13,792 nucleotides of DNA from DATAPE01 sp036265345. GTDB taxonomy: Bacteria; Actinomycetota; CADDZG01; WHSQ01. How positions within the stretch are numbered: position 1 is the stretch's first letter; every line of letters begins with the position of its first letter. The notes under the pieces are model-generated. The model was not told the DNA's origin, did no database searches, and saw only the letters and a list, made by a program, of their open reading frames with translations. Made by a program: the position numbers and the translations under genes. This document shows, piece by piece, positions 1 to 5,861 of this stretch. The stretch covers positions 1-13,792 of the forward strand of contig DATAPE010000155.1 in assembly GCA_036265345.1 (NCBI GenBank). Direction: 5' to 3'.

Positions 1-272
1 ATACCCGACGCGAATGCTTCGGCTGCAGCGGCGCCTTCCAGGCCCGCGACCGCCGCTTCCAAGAGATCGGTCGTTGGATTGGCCCAGCGCGTGTAGACGT
101 ATCCGGCACCTACTTTCTCCTGCGACGCCTTCGCGAAGTCATCGGTGCGCTCGAACGAGAACGTGGACGATAGATCGAGTGACGGTGCTAGAGCGTCGCC
201 GTCCTGGCCGGGGACGTTCGGGAGATGGACCGAACGGGTGCCTAACCCGCGTTTGCCTTCAGGCGCGCCTAT
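1..272 (-). CDS. Cys/Met-metabolism PLP-dependent enzyme, N-terminal part (cut by window edge)
   Basis: This is the N-terminal 90 codons of a fold-type I PLP enzyme of the cystathionine gamma-synthase / methionine gamma-lyase / O-acetylhomoserine sulfhydrylase family. The rest lies beyond base 1. Family landmarks in order are GTRSVH (residues 11-16), LSSTF (34-38), GYVYTR (57-62), NPT (65-67), a LE..VAGLEG helix (71-80) and AFASG (86-90). In the family, the Tyr and Arg of YxR (here Y60 and R62) bind the PLP phosphate of the neighbouring subunit. The PLP lysine and the specificity residues are off the window, so the exact reaction cannot be told. It follows the RAM-domain gene by 10 nt on the same strand, so the two are probably co-transcribed. 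Oddity: no ATG, GTG or TTG exists in this frame between the in-frame TGA at 306-308 and the conserved domain. The start given is the ATA at 272-270, the only plausible near-cognate codon. Confidence 0.85.
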   Translation of the reverse strand, partial: MGAPEGKRGLGTRSVHLPNVPGQDGDALAPSLDLSSTFSFERTDDFAKASQEKVGAGYVYTRWANPTTDLLEAAVAGLEGAAAAEAFASG

Positions 273-282
273 GGCAGAGCGC

Positions 283-522
283 CTAGAGGTGAACGACGGG
301 GCAGGTCAGGGTGCGGGTGATTCCCTCGATGGCCTGGATCTTGGCGACGACGAGCTTGCCCAGGTCGTCCACGTTGGCAGCGCTTGCGCGGACGATCACG
401 TCGTAAGGGCCGGTGACATCCTCCGCCGCATCGACGCCGCCGATGTCTCGGACCTCGCGTGCGACCTGGGCGGCCTTCCCTACCTCGGTCTGGATCAGGA
501 TGTACGCCTGAACATCGGCCAC
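283..522 (-). CDS. Stand-alone Lrp/AsnC ligand-binding (RAM) domain protein
   Basis: This 79-residue protein consists only of the effector-binding and oligomerisation domain of Lrp/AsnC regulators, with no DNA-binding helix-turn-helix. Visible hallmarks are the first beta strand AYILIQTEVG (residues 6-15), the helix that follows it, the G-x-Y-D-V-I-V strand (39-45) and the closing helix and strand up to TCPVVHL. Stand-alone RAM proteins of this size form ring oligomers and can bind amino acids; the role here is unknown. The start is GTG at 522-520, because GAGGAGG sits 7 nt upstream and the domain begins right after it. An upstream extension has no family resemblance. It lies just upstream of a Cys/Met PLP-enzyme gene on the same strand, so a link to sulfur amino acids is possible but only inferred from position. 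Confidence 0.9.
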   Translation of the reverse strand: MADVQAYILIQTEVGKAAQVAREVRDIGGVDAAEDVTGPYDVIVRASAANVDDLGKLVVAKIQAIEGITRTLTCPVVHL

Positions 523-566
523 GTGTGTGCCTCCTCGATTGAGCGTGCCGGGGCTGAAGGGACGGC

Positions 567-572
567 AGTTTA
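567..572 (-). promoter_or_regulatory. Possible -10 element for the RAM/PLP-enzyme pair
   Basis: On the minus strand TAAACT fits TANNNT and lies about 45 nt before the GTG start at 522, leaving room for a short leader carrying the GAGGAGG ribosome site. The -35 region (TTTGGC, 16 nt upstream) is poor. The call rests mainly on position in the 114-nt gap between divergent genes. A small dyad, GGCC-6nt-GGCC, lies between the two boxes at 578-591 and could be an operator or chance. Confidence 0.25.
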
Positions 573-623
573 GCAGGGGCCTCCAGCGGCCAAAGGTAGG
601 CTGATCGTCTCTCTCCCCCCACG

Positions 624-639
624 AAGGGACCAACTGCTG
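624..639 (+). promoter_or_regulatory. Ribosome binding site and CTG start of pckA
   Basis: AAGGGA (624-629) is followed by 7 nt and CTG (637-639); a second CTG is at 634. This decides the start because the reading frame holds the conserved PEPCK N-terminus but no ATG, GTG or TTG before 709. Confidence 0.55.
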
Positions 640-2214
640 CTATCCGACCGGCTCGCCGGGATAGAAAATCCCGGCACCATCTATCGAAACGCTAGCCCAC
701 CCCGGCTGGTGGAGTTTGCCGTGGCTCGCGGCGAAGGGATACTCGCGCGTTCCGGCGCTCTGGTGACCACCACGGGAAGGCGCACGGGCAGGTCGCCTAA
801 GGATCGCTTCTTCGTCGCCCACGGCGAGTCCAAGGAGAAGATCCATTGGGGACAGGGCAATCAACCGATCGAGCCCGACGTTTTCGATGCTCTGTTCGAC
901 CGGGTCCGCAATCACCTCGAGGGCCGCGAGCTCTTCGTTTTCGACGGCTATCTCGGTGCCGATCATGACCATGCCATCAAGCTTCGAGTGATCACCGAGC
1001 TCGCGTGGCACGCTCTGTTCGGGCATCAGCTCTTCCGTCGCCTGGAAGGCAGCGAGCTCGACGGCTTCGAGCCTGAGTTCTTCGTCGTGTCGGCTCCCTC
1101 GTTCGAGGCCGTTCCCGCCCGCGACGGGACCAACTCTGAGGCTTTCGTAGGTCTCGATTTCGAACGCAAGCAGGTACTGATCTGCGGGACCCATTACGCC
1201 GGCGAGATGAAGAAATCGCTGTTCACTTCGGCGAACTATCTGATGCCCCAAGAAGGGGTCCTACCGATGCACTGTTCGGCCAATGTTGGTCAGGCGGGCG
1301 ACGTGGCGCTGTTCTTCGGTTTGTCCGGGACCGGCAAGACGACGTTGTCGGCAGATCCGGATCGGAGACTGATCGGAGACGACGAACACGGCTGGTCGCC
1401 CCACGGCATCTTCAACTTCGAGGGGGGCTGCTACGCGAAATGCATCCGCCTGTCGGAGGAGAAAGAACCTCAGATCTGGTCGGCGATCCGCTTCGGCGCC
1501 GTGGTCGAGAACGTGGTGGTCGATGAGGAGACGCGGGAGGTCGACTACAACGACGCCTCCATCACCGAGAACACTCGTGCCGCGTACCCCCTCGAGTTCA
1601 TCCCCGGTTACGTCCCGGAAGGAAAGGCGGGGCATGCAAAAACCATCCTGTTCCTGACCGCCGACGCCTTCGGAGTTCTGCCTCCGATCTCTCGGCTCTC
1701 GCCTATGGCGGCCCGGTATCACTTCCTGTCGGGGTTCACATCCAAGCTGGCCGGGACCGAAGCGGGGCTGGGTACCGCACCGGAGGCCACCTTCTCCACC
1801 TGCTTCGGAGCGCCCTTCCTCCCGGTCAAGCCCAGCGTCTACTCCAAGATGCTCGGCCAGCGGATCGACGAGCACCAGGTCCGCGTGTTCCTCGTCAATA
1901 CCGGTTGGACGGGGGGACCGTATGGCGTCGGTCACCGGATCGATCTGGCAGCCACCCGGGCTATGGTCGACGCGGCCCTCCGCGGCGAGCTCGACGATGT
2001 GGCGACCAAGAACCACCCGATATTCAATCTCGAGGTCCCGGTGTCCTGTCCCGGCGTGCCGGACGACATCCTGGATCCCCAGAACACGTGGTCCGATCAG
2101 GATTCTTATGCCGAGAGCGCCCGGGAGCTGGCGCGCATGTTCCAGAAGAACTTCGAGCGCTTCGCGGACTCCGTGCCAACCGAAGTCCTCGAGGCCGGCC
2201 CCCGGTCCGAGTGA
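637..2214 (+). CDS. pckA: ATP-dependent phosphoenolpyruvate carboxykinase
   Basis: PckA converts oxaloacetate and ATP to PEP, CO2 and ADP in the cytosol, the entry step of gluconeogenesis. From CTG 637 the protein has 525 residues, normal for the ATP-type family (about 520-540). Motifs in order: GIENPGTIYRN near residues 8-18, TGRRTGRSPKDRF (oxaloacetate-site Arg), the P-loop GLSGTGKTTL from G228 with K234 and T235, LIGDDEHGW (metal-binding acidic pair), then EGGCYAKC. The GTP-type enzyme has a different P-loop, so this is the ATP type. Start choice: the first GTG (709) would delete the conserved GIENPGTIYRN segment. No ATG, GTG or TTG occurs in any frame between 574 and 708. CTG 637 has AAGGGA (624-629) 7 nt upstream; CTG 634 is the alternative. 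The gene is divergent from the RAM-domain gene and 54 nt before thiL. Confidence 0.96.
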   Translation: MLSDRLAGIENPGTIYRNASPPRLVEFAVARGEGILARSGALVTTTGRRTGRSPKDRFFVAHGESKEKIHWGQGNQPIEPDVFDALFDRVRNHLEGRELFVFDGYLGADHDHAIKLRVITELAWHALFGHQLFRRLEGSELDGFEPEFFVVSAPSFEAVPARDGTNSEAFVGLDFERKQVLICGTHYAGEMKKSLFTSANYLMPQEGVLPMHCSANVGQAGDVALFFGLSGTGKTTLSADPDRRLIGDDEHGWSPHGIFNFEGGCYAKCIRLSEEKEPQIWSAIRFGAVVENVVVDEETREVDYNDASITENTRAAYPLEFIPGYVPEGKAGHAKTILFLTADAFGVLPPISRLSPMAARYHFLSGFTSKLAGTEAGLGTAPEATFSTCFGAPFLPVKPSVYSKMLGQRIDEHQVRVFLVNTGWTGGPYGVGHRIDLAATRAMVDAALRGELDDVATKNHPIFNLEVPVSCPGVPDDILDPQNTWSDQDSYAESARELARMFQKNFERFADSVPTEVLEAGPRSE

Positions 2215-2221
2215 CGGGGCC
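2197..2221 (+). terminator. GC-rich stem-loop over the pckA stop codon
   Basis: GGCCCCCG (2197-2204) can pair with CGGGGCC (2215-2221), giving 7 pairs with one bulged C and a 10-nt loop around the pckA TGA. No U-tract follows. Actinobacterial terminators often lack one, so this could attenuate transcription between pckA and thiL. A chance pairing in GC-rich DNA is equally possible. Confidence 0.25.
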
Positions 2222-2268
2222 TAGAGCTACAGGCACCATCACCTCTCTCGATCCGTGAGGGTCGCTGA

Positions 2269-3312
2269 ATGACCGAACCATCGCAGGCACTCGTCTCGGA
2301 CCTCGGGGAAGCGGGCCTGATAGACCGGATCCTCAGCCGGATCGGCCGGCCTGAAGCCGGGGTCGTGAGCGGCGGGGACGATGCCGCAGCCGTTCCCGGC
2401 GCCGATCGCATCTTGATCACCACGGATGCGCTCGTCGAGAACGTGGACTTCGACTTCTCCTATGGCTCAGGTGCCGATGTGGGCTGGAAATCGATCGCGG
2501 TGAACGCATCGGACATCGCTGCGATGTGCGGCCGCCCCGCATGGGCGACCGTCGTACTGGGGATGCCGGCAGAGACGCGCGTCTCCACCATCGACGGCCT
2601 CCTGGAAGGCATGCTCGAAGCGTCGGCGCGCTGGAACATCGTCCTGGTGGGCGGTGACATCAGCAAGGCGTCGGAGCTGTCGATCACCGTGGCGATGATC
2701 GGATCGCCGCTGGGTGTGGCTCCGGTTCTTCGCAGCGGCGCTCGGGTGGGCGATGCCCTGTGCGTGACAGGCTCTCTCGGCGGCGCGGCCGCAGGGTTAC
2801 GGTTGCTACGCCATCGGGGTGTGGGTGCGACGCGCGCCGGCGATCATCCCTCGGGTCAGTCCCTTGCCAGCAGCGATGCCACCACTGCACTGATGAACCG
2901 CCAGCTGCGTCCGGTTGCCAGGGTCGAACAAGCCGCCGCTCTCGCGTCCCTGCTCCCCTCGTCGATGATCGATCTATCGGACGGGCTCGCAGTAGATCTC
3001 GCACGCCTGATGAGAGCCAGCCACACCGGATGCCGGGTCGACCAGACCTCTCTCCCCGTCGATCCTGATCTGGACGCGTTGTTCGGATCGGATGCAGAGG
3101 CCGCCCTGGAGCTTGCGATCCTGGGGGGAGAGGATTTCGAGCTGCTCTTCACGCTCGGAGAAGATCGGGTCGACGCGGCCCTCGAGGCAGTGCGGGCAAC
3201 CGGCGCCGCCTGCGCCAGGATCGGGACCGTGACCGACGGCGAGTGCACGCTCGGCGATAAGCCACTGGCGGCGTGGGAGGGACTGGGATGGGATCACCTA
3301 CGCAGCCGGTAA
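2269..3312 (+). CDS. thiL: Thiamine-monophosphate kinase
   Basis: ThiL phosphorylates thiamine monophosphate to thiamine diphosphate with ATP, the last step of cofactor synthesis. It belongs to the PurM/AIR-synthetase superfamily. Seen in order: SGGDDAAAV near residues 34-42 (Mg-ATP binding acidic pair), TTDALVENVDF (52-62), the NASDIAAM helix, LVGGD (about 125-130), VTGSLGGAAAG, MIDLSDGLAVDLARL in the second half and LGGEDFELLFTL near 285-296. At 347 residues it is slightly longer than the usual 310-330. ATG 2269 is preceded by GAGGG with about 7 nt spacing. The last 25 nt overlap the start of thiD, so the two are probably translationally coupled. Confidence 0.95.
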   Translation: MTEPSQALVSDLGEAGLIDRILSRIGRPEAGVVSGGDDAAAVPGADRILITTDALVENVDFDFSYGSGADVGWKSIAVNASDIAAMCGRPAWATVVLGMPAETRVSTIDGLLEGMLEASARWNIVLVGGDISKASELSITVAMIGSPLGVAPVLRSGARVGDALCVTGSLGGAAAGLRLLRHRGVGATRAGDHPSGQSLASSDATTALMNRQLRPVARVEQAAALASLLPSSMIDLSDGLAVDLARLMRASHTGCRVDQTSLPVDPDLDALFGSDAEAALELAILGGEDFELLFTLGEDRVDAALEAVRATGAACARIGTVTDGECTLGDKPLAAWEGLGWDHLRSR

Positions 3313-4121
3313 CCGGCCTGCCGAGAGCGCTGACGATCGCGGGCTCCGACTCCGGTGGGGGCGCCGGTATCCAGGCAGATCTCAAAGTCTTCTTCGCCCT
3401 CGGCTGTCATGGGATGAGTGCCGTCACGGCCCTCACGGCTCAGAACACCGTCGAGGTGGCTGCGGTGTACGAGATACCTCCCGAATTCGTGCGAGCTCAG
3501 ATCGATGCGGTGGCCGGTGACATCGGTGTCGACGCCGCCAAGACCGGCATGCTGGCATCGGCCTCGATCATCGAAGCGGTTTCGGACGCGGTGTCCGCGC
3601 ATCACATCTCGAAGCTCGTGGTCGATCCGGTGTTCGTCTCCAAGCACCGCGACCGCCTGCTCGCCGAGGATGCAGTCGGCGCGTTGAAGGCGAAGCTCCT
3701 TCCGCAAGCGCTGGTCATCACACCGAACCTCTACGAAGCGGGGGCGCTTCTGGGCGGCACGGAGATCGCGTCGCTGGAAGACATGCGTGAAGCCGCCGCC
3801 GCTCTGGGCGCGCTCGGCCCCCGCAGCGTGCTGCTCAAGGGCGGACACCTGCCCGGAGACGAGGCGGTGGACGTGTTCTATGACGGAACGACCTGCACCG
3901 AACTGACGGGACCTCGCTACGACACCACCGACACGCACGGCACCGGCTGCGCGCTATCGGCCGCGATCGCCGCGCATCTGGCCCGCGGTGACGATCTCCT
4001 GGGCGCGGTGCGGGCCGGTAAAGAATTCGTCTCGGGCGCCATCCGGCGAAGCATCCGGCTGGGCCGGGGATTCGGGCCCGTGAACCCAGGGTGGAGGCTG
4101 CTAGAGGGAGACGCCGGCTAG
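3288..4121 (+). CDS. thiD: Hydroxymethylpyrimidine (phosphate) kinase
   Basis: ThiD phosphorylates HMP and HMP-P to HMP-PP, the pyrimidine half of thiamine. It is a ribokinase-fold enzyme of 277 residues, normal length. Visible motifs: ALTIAGSDSGGGAGIQADLK (14-33), the substrate-site core; SAVTALTAQNT; KTGML; VVDPVFV; ITPNLYEA; VLLKGGH; and TDTHGTGCALSAAI with C221 in the anion hole near the catalytic loop. ATG 3288 is chosen over an upstream in-frame GTG at 3273 because GGGAGGG lies 6 nt before it and the AGSDS strand then sits at the usual distance from the N-terminus. It overlaps thiL by 25 nt, so TMP kinase and HMP-P kinase are made together. The stop codon lies in a stem-loop shared with the convergent gene. 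Confidence 0.95.
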   Translation: MGSPTQPVTGLPRALTIAGSDSGGGAGIQADLKVFFALGCHGMSAVTALTAQNTVEVAAVYEIPPEFVRAQIDAVAGDIGVDAAKTGMLASASIIEAVSDAVSAHHISKLVVDPVFVSKHRDRLLAEDAVGALKAKLLPQALVITPNLYEAGALLGGTEIASLEDMREAAAALGALGPRSVLLKGGHLPGDEAVDVFYDGTTCTELTGPRYDTTDTHGTGCALSAAIAAHLARGDDLLGAVRAGKEFVSGAIRRSIRLGRGFGPVNPGWRLLEGDAG

Positions 4122-4132
4122 CTTTCGGCGTC
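4110..4132. terminator. Perfect stem-loop covering two convergent stop codons
   Basis: GACGCCG (4110-4116) and CGGCGTC (4126-4132) form a perfect 7-bp stem with a 9-nt loop. The loop contains CTAG, which supplies the TAG stop of thiD (plus) and the TAG stop of the membrane-protein gene (minus). The element reads the same way on both strands, as expected for a bidirectional terminator. There is no U-tract on either side, so termination strength is uncertain. Confidence 0.45.
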
Positions 4133-4942
4133 GCGCTCGGCGGTCAACTCGGTGAGATCCAGATCCTCTTTGCGCGCACGCAGATCGAAATACGAGACCA
4201 ACATGGCGACGGCGACCACCGGCAAGACGGCAGCGGTCACGATGATCTGAGACAAGGTACTCAGGATCAGAGCGGTGATGTCGTTGGCCAGGGCGCTCAG
4301 ACCCAGATTGGCAAAACCCGGCAGCAGAAGATCGAGCAAACTGGCGGCCAGCGCAAACGCGAACAGATTCATGAAAACGCGCAGTTTGTCTCCGCGCAAC
4401 AGCTCGCCGGCGCGGGTCAAGCCCGTTTTTAGGTCAGCGCCCTCCAGAGCGATCACCTGCACCAGGATCGCGGGGCCATACAGAAGGGGATGTACGAAGA
4501 AGGCAAAGGGTGCCACCACGACGCGGAGAACGATCGACAAGAGCGATGACGCCAGACCTGCGGCGAACAGCGCGCCCAGGTGAGGCCGCACCTTTCTAAA
4601 AGCGTCGGCTGCCGTGGTTGCCTGCCCCACCAACCTGTCGGTTATCAACAGGGACGCGATCGCCACCGCGATGCCTCCGACCTCGATGGGTAGGACCGTC
4701 AGAAGGGCAACGGCAAGCGAAGTGGTGAGGGAGGGGTTTGTCGCCACCTTGATCTCAGAGCCGCTGAAAACCAGCAGTGGCGCGAGCGCGATGAAGAACG
4801 CGGCGCCCAGCGGAAGGAATAGAACGAACAGTGAGCCGAGGTTCCGGCCATAGAGCGCCGACGTGCTTCGCACCAGCCCTGAGAAACTCACGGGGCAGGG
4901 CGTGCCTCCCGCGGATGGGGGGCCGGACTCAGAAGGGGCCAA
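4118..4942 (-). CDS. Polytopic membrane protein of unknown function
   Basis: I do not recognise a specific function. The protein (274 residues from TTG 4942) has a short polar N-terminus and about five or six hydrophobic segments, near residues 37-59, 73-100, 121-166, 188-207 and 222-251, and ends in a charged cytoplasmic-type tail (RARKEDLDLTEL). The segment EGADLKTGLTRAGELLRGDKLR (167-188) resembles the loop found in the membrane domains of glycerophosphodiester phosphodiesterase-like proteins, where an E-G pair precedes a helix with an S/R-x-x-L-x-x-G pattern. That resemblance is only pattern level. It starts 4 nt after the DUF3618 stop; the AGGAG there is only 1 nt from TTG, so translation may depend on reinitiation. 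GTG 4891 is an alternative start that keeps all membrane segments. Confidence 0.75.
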   Translation of the reverse strand: MAPSESGPPSAGGTPCPVSFSGLVRSTSALYGRNLGSLFVLFLPLGAAFFIALAPLLVFSGSEIKVATNPSLTTSLAVALLTVLPIEVGGIAVAIASLLITDRLVGQATTAADAFRKVRPHLGALFAAGLASSLLSIVLRVVVAPFAFFVHPLLYGPAILVQVIALEGADLKTGLTRAGELLRGDKLRVFMNLFAFALAASLLDLLLPGFANLGLSALANDITALILSTLSQIIVTAAVLPVVAVAMLVSYFDLRARKEDLDLTELTAERDAES

Positions 4943-4946
4943 GCTC

Positions 4947-5141
4947 CTAACTTCGGACGCGGCGCTTTGCGATCAAACCGAGAAGCAACAGCCCGACGAA
5001 GACGGCGCCGACGATGGCGACCTTCTTACCCGCCTCGCCGGCTTCAACCTTGGCCCGGTCCACGAGCTCGTCGACCTTCCGGGCCAGGTCGTCGCGGGTC
5101 TCCTCGATCTCGCGGGCCGTTGCCTGGGGATCTTTGTCCAT
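4947..5141 (-). CDS. DUF3618-like small membrane-anchored protein
   Basis: This 64-residue protein has an acidic, Arg-rich amphipathic N-terminal half with the DUF3618 signature (AREIEETRDDLARKVDEL, residues 9-26), then one transmembrane helix (about 41-58) and a basic tail (AKRRVRS). Proteins of this type are common in actinobacteria beside holin-X-like proteins and their function is unknown. The topology suggests a helical cytoplasmic region anchored by the C-terminal helix. ATG 5141 shares its A with the TGA of the upstream gene (TGATG), a strong coupling signal, and a GGGACGGA stretch lies just upstream. A longer start at 5168 would only add residues read from the upstream gene's end. Confidence 0.85.
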   Translation of the reverse strand: MDKDPQATAREIEETRDDLARKVDELVDRAKVEAGEAGKKVAIVGAVFVGLLLLGLIAKRRVRS

Positions 5142-5560
5142 CAGTTCCGTCCCACCGTCTTGGCCCATTCGACATCGTCCTTGATGGTCTTCTTAGTCAG
5201 CTCCGGATTGATCGGGGTAGTCAGTTTCTTCTTTGCCACCAAAGCGGCTAGTCCGCCGATCAGAAGCAGTATGGCTGCGGTTATGAGGTCTGAAAGCCAG
5301 GTCCACAGGAACGCGTCGAAGCCGTCCCGGATCGCCAGCAGCAGGAAGATGAGAGCGAAGAACGCAAGCACCCCCGCGATGGCGATGATCGCGGCCCCCT
5401 TCGCCTTTGCCGCGATCGCCGACCCGACCTCGTTCTTGGCAAGGTCGATCTCCTTGCGGAGCAGGGTGGAGAGGTCCTCGGTGACTTCCTTGACGAGCTG
5501 TCCCGCCGACTTGCGCGAGCCGTCGGTGCGGAAGCTCTCGGTCGTCGTTCTTTCGGACAT
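5141..5560 (-). CDS. Actinobacterial holin-X / phage-holin superfamily III-like membrane protein
   Basis: This 139-residue protein has a polar N-terminus, an amphipathic helix typical of the family (QLVKEVTEDLSTLLRKEIDL, 21-40), two transmembrane helices (about 55-77 and 86-109) and a charged C-terminus. It matches the general layout of the putative actinobacterial holin-X (Phage_holin_3_6) family. Despite the name, chromosomal members are not known to be phage lysis proteins, and nothing else here is phage-like. It heads a tight group with the DUF3618 gene (TGATG overlap) and the polytopic membrane protein, and lies 45 nt after rpmB. There is no Shine-Dalgarno before ATG 5560; a -10 box 7 nt upstream suggests a leaderless transcript. 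Confidence 0.85.
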   Translation of the reverse strand: MSERTTTESFRTDGSRKSAGQLVKEVTEDLSTLLRKEIDLAKNEVGSAIAAKAKGAAIIAIAGVLAFFALIFLLLAIRDGFDAFLWTWLSDLITAAILLLIGGLAALVAKKKLTTPINPELTKKTIKDDVEWAKTVGRN

Positions 5561-5567
5561 TGGCGCT

Positions 5568-5595
5568 TGTATACCCCCTTGGCCCCTAGTCGTAA
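5568..5595 (-). promoter_or_regulatory. Candidate leaderless promoter of the holin-X-like gene
   Basis: On the minus strand TTACGA (5595-5590), a 16-nt spacer and TATACA (5573-5568) are followed by 7 nt and the ATG at 5560. Transcription would start at or within a base or two of the ATG, and no ribosome site is present. This would let the three membrane-protein genes be expressed apart from rpmB. Confidence 0.45.
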
Positions 5596-5605
5596 CGGCG
5601 CGCTG

Positions 5606-5800
5606 CTAGCCGACGAGCTTCGAGACCTTGTTGGCCTTGAGGCACTTCGTGCAGACGTTGAGTCTCTTGGGTGAGCCTTTGACCACCACACGAAGCTTCT
5701 GGATGTTCGGGTTCCAACGGCGCCTGCTTCGCCGGTGACTGTGCGAGATGTTGTTCCCGAATCCGGGAGACTTGCCACAGATATCGCAAACGGATGACAT
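5606..5800 (-). CDS. rpmB: 50S ribosomal protein bL28
   Basis: bL28 is a small basic protein of the large ribosomal subunit. The 64-residue length is normal. It begins MSSVCDICGKSPGFGNNISHSH and carries the family core NISHSHRRSRRRWNPNIQ (about 17-34). Two CxxC pairs, C5/C8 and C50/C53, make it the zinc-binding (C+) form. ATG 5800 is chosen because the family starts directly before the first CxxC; the 21-residue extension upstream is not conserved. There is no clear Shine-Dalgarno. A TAGGCT box 11 nt before the ATG could be the -10 of a transcript with a very short leader. It is divergent from recG across 61 nt. Confidence 0.96.
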   Translation of the reverse strand: MSSVCDICGKSPGFGNNISHSHRRSRRRWNPNIQKLRVVVKGSPKRLNVCTKCLKANKVSKLVG

Positions 5801-5848
5801 AACGACGGCCGAGCCTACCAAATGCCGGGTGGCGTCCGGCCCCCGCAC

Positions 5849-5854
5849 TAGTCT
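5849..5854 (+). promoter_or_regulatory. Possible -10 element of recG (leaderless layout)
   Basis: TAGTCT fits TANNNT and ends 7 nt before ATG 5862. No Shine-Dalgarno precedes the ATG. No convincing -35 is seen, so the support is the spacing, which repeats at the holin-X, rsmD and smc starts. Confidence 0.25.
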
Positions 5855-5861
5855 GGCGAGC

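Noticed and set aside
145..573. Plus-strand open frame across the RAM gene
   Set aside because: The minus strand encodes a clear RAM domain with a strong ribosome site; the plus frame has no recognisable domain.
1261..2016. Long minus-strand open frame inside pckA
   Set aside because: It has no family resemblance and is the antisense shadow of a strongly conserved gene in GC-rich DNA.
709..2214. GTG 709 as the pckA start
   Set aside because: It would remove the conserved GIENPGTIYRN segment that is open in frame upstream, and no good ribosome site precedes it.
2215..2268. TPP riboswitch before thiL
   Set aside because: The gap is only 54 nt and lacks the conserved CTGAGA and ACCTGATC-type elements of the TPP aptamer.
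5141..5560. Holin-X-like gene as evidence of a prophage or a lysis cassette
   Set aside because: There is no endolysin, integrase or other phage gene nearby, and this family is common on actinobacterial chromosomes.
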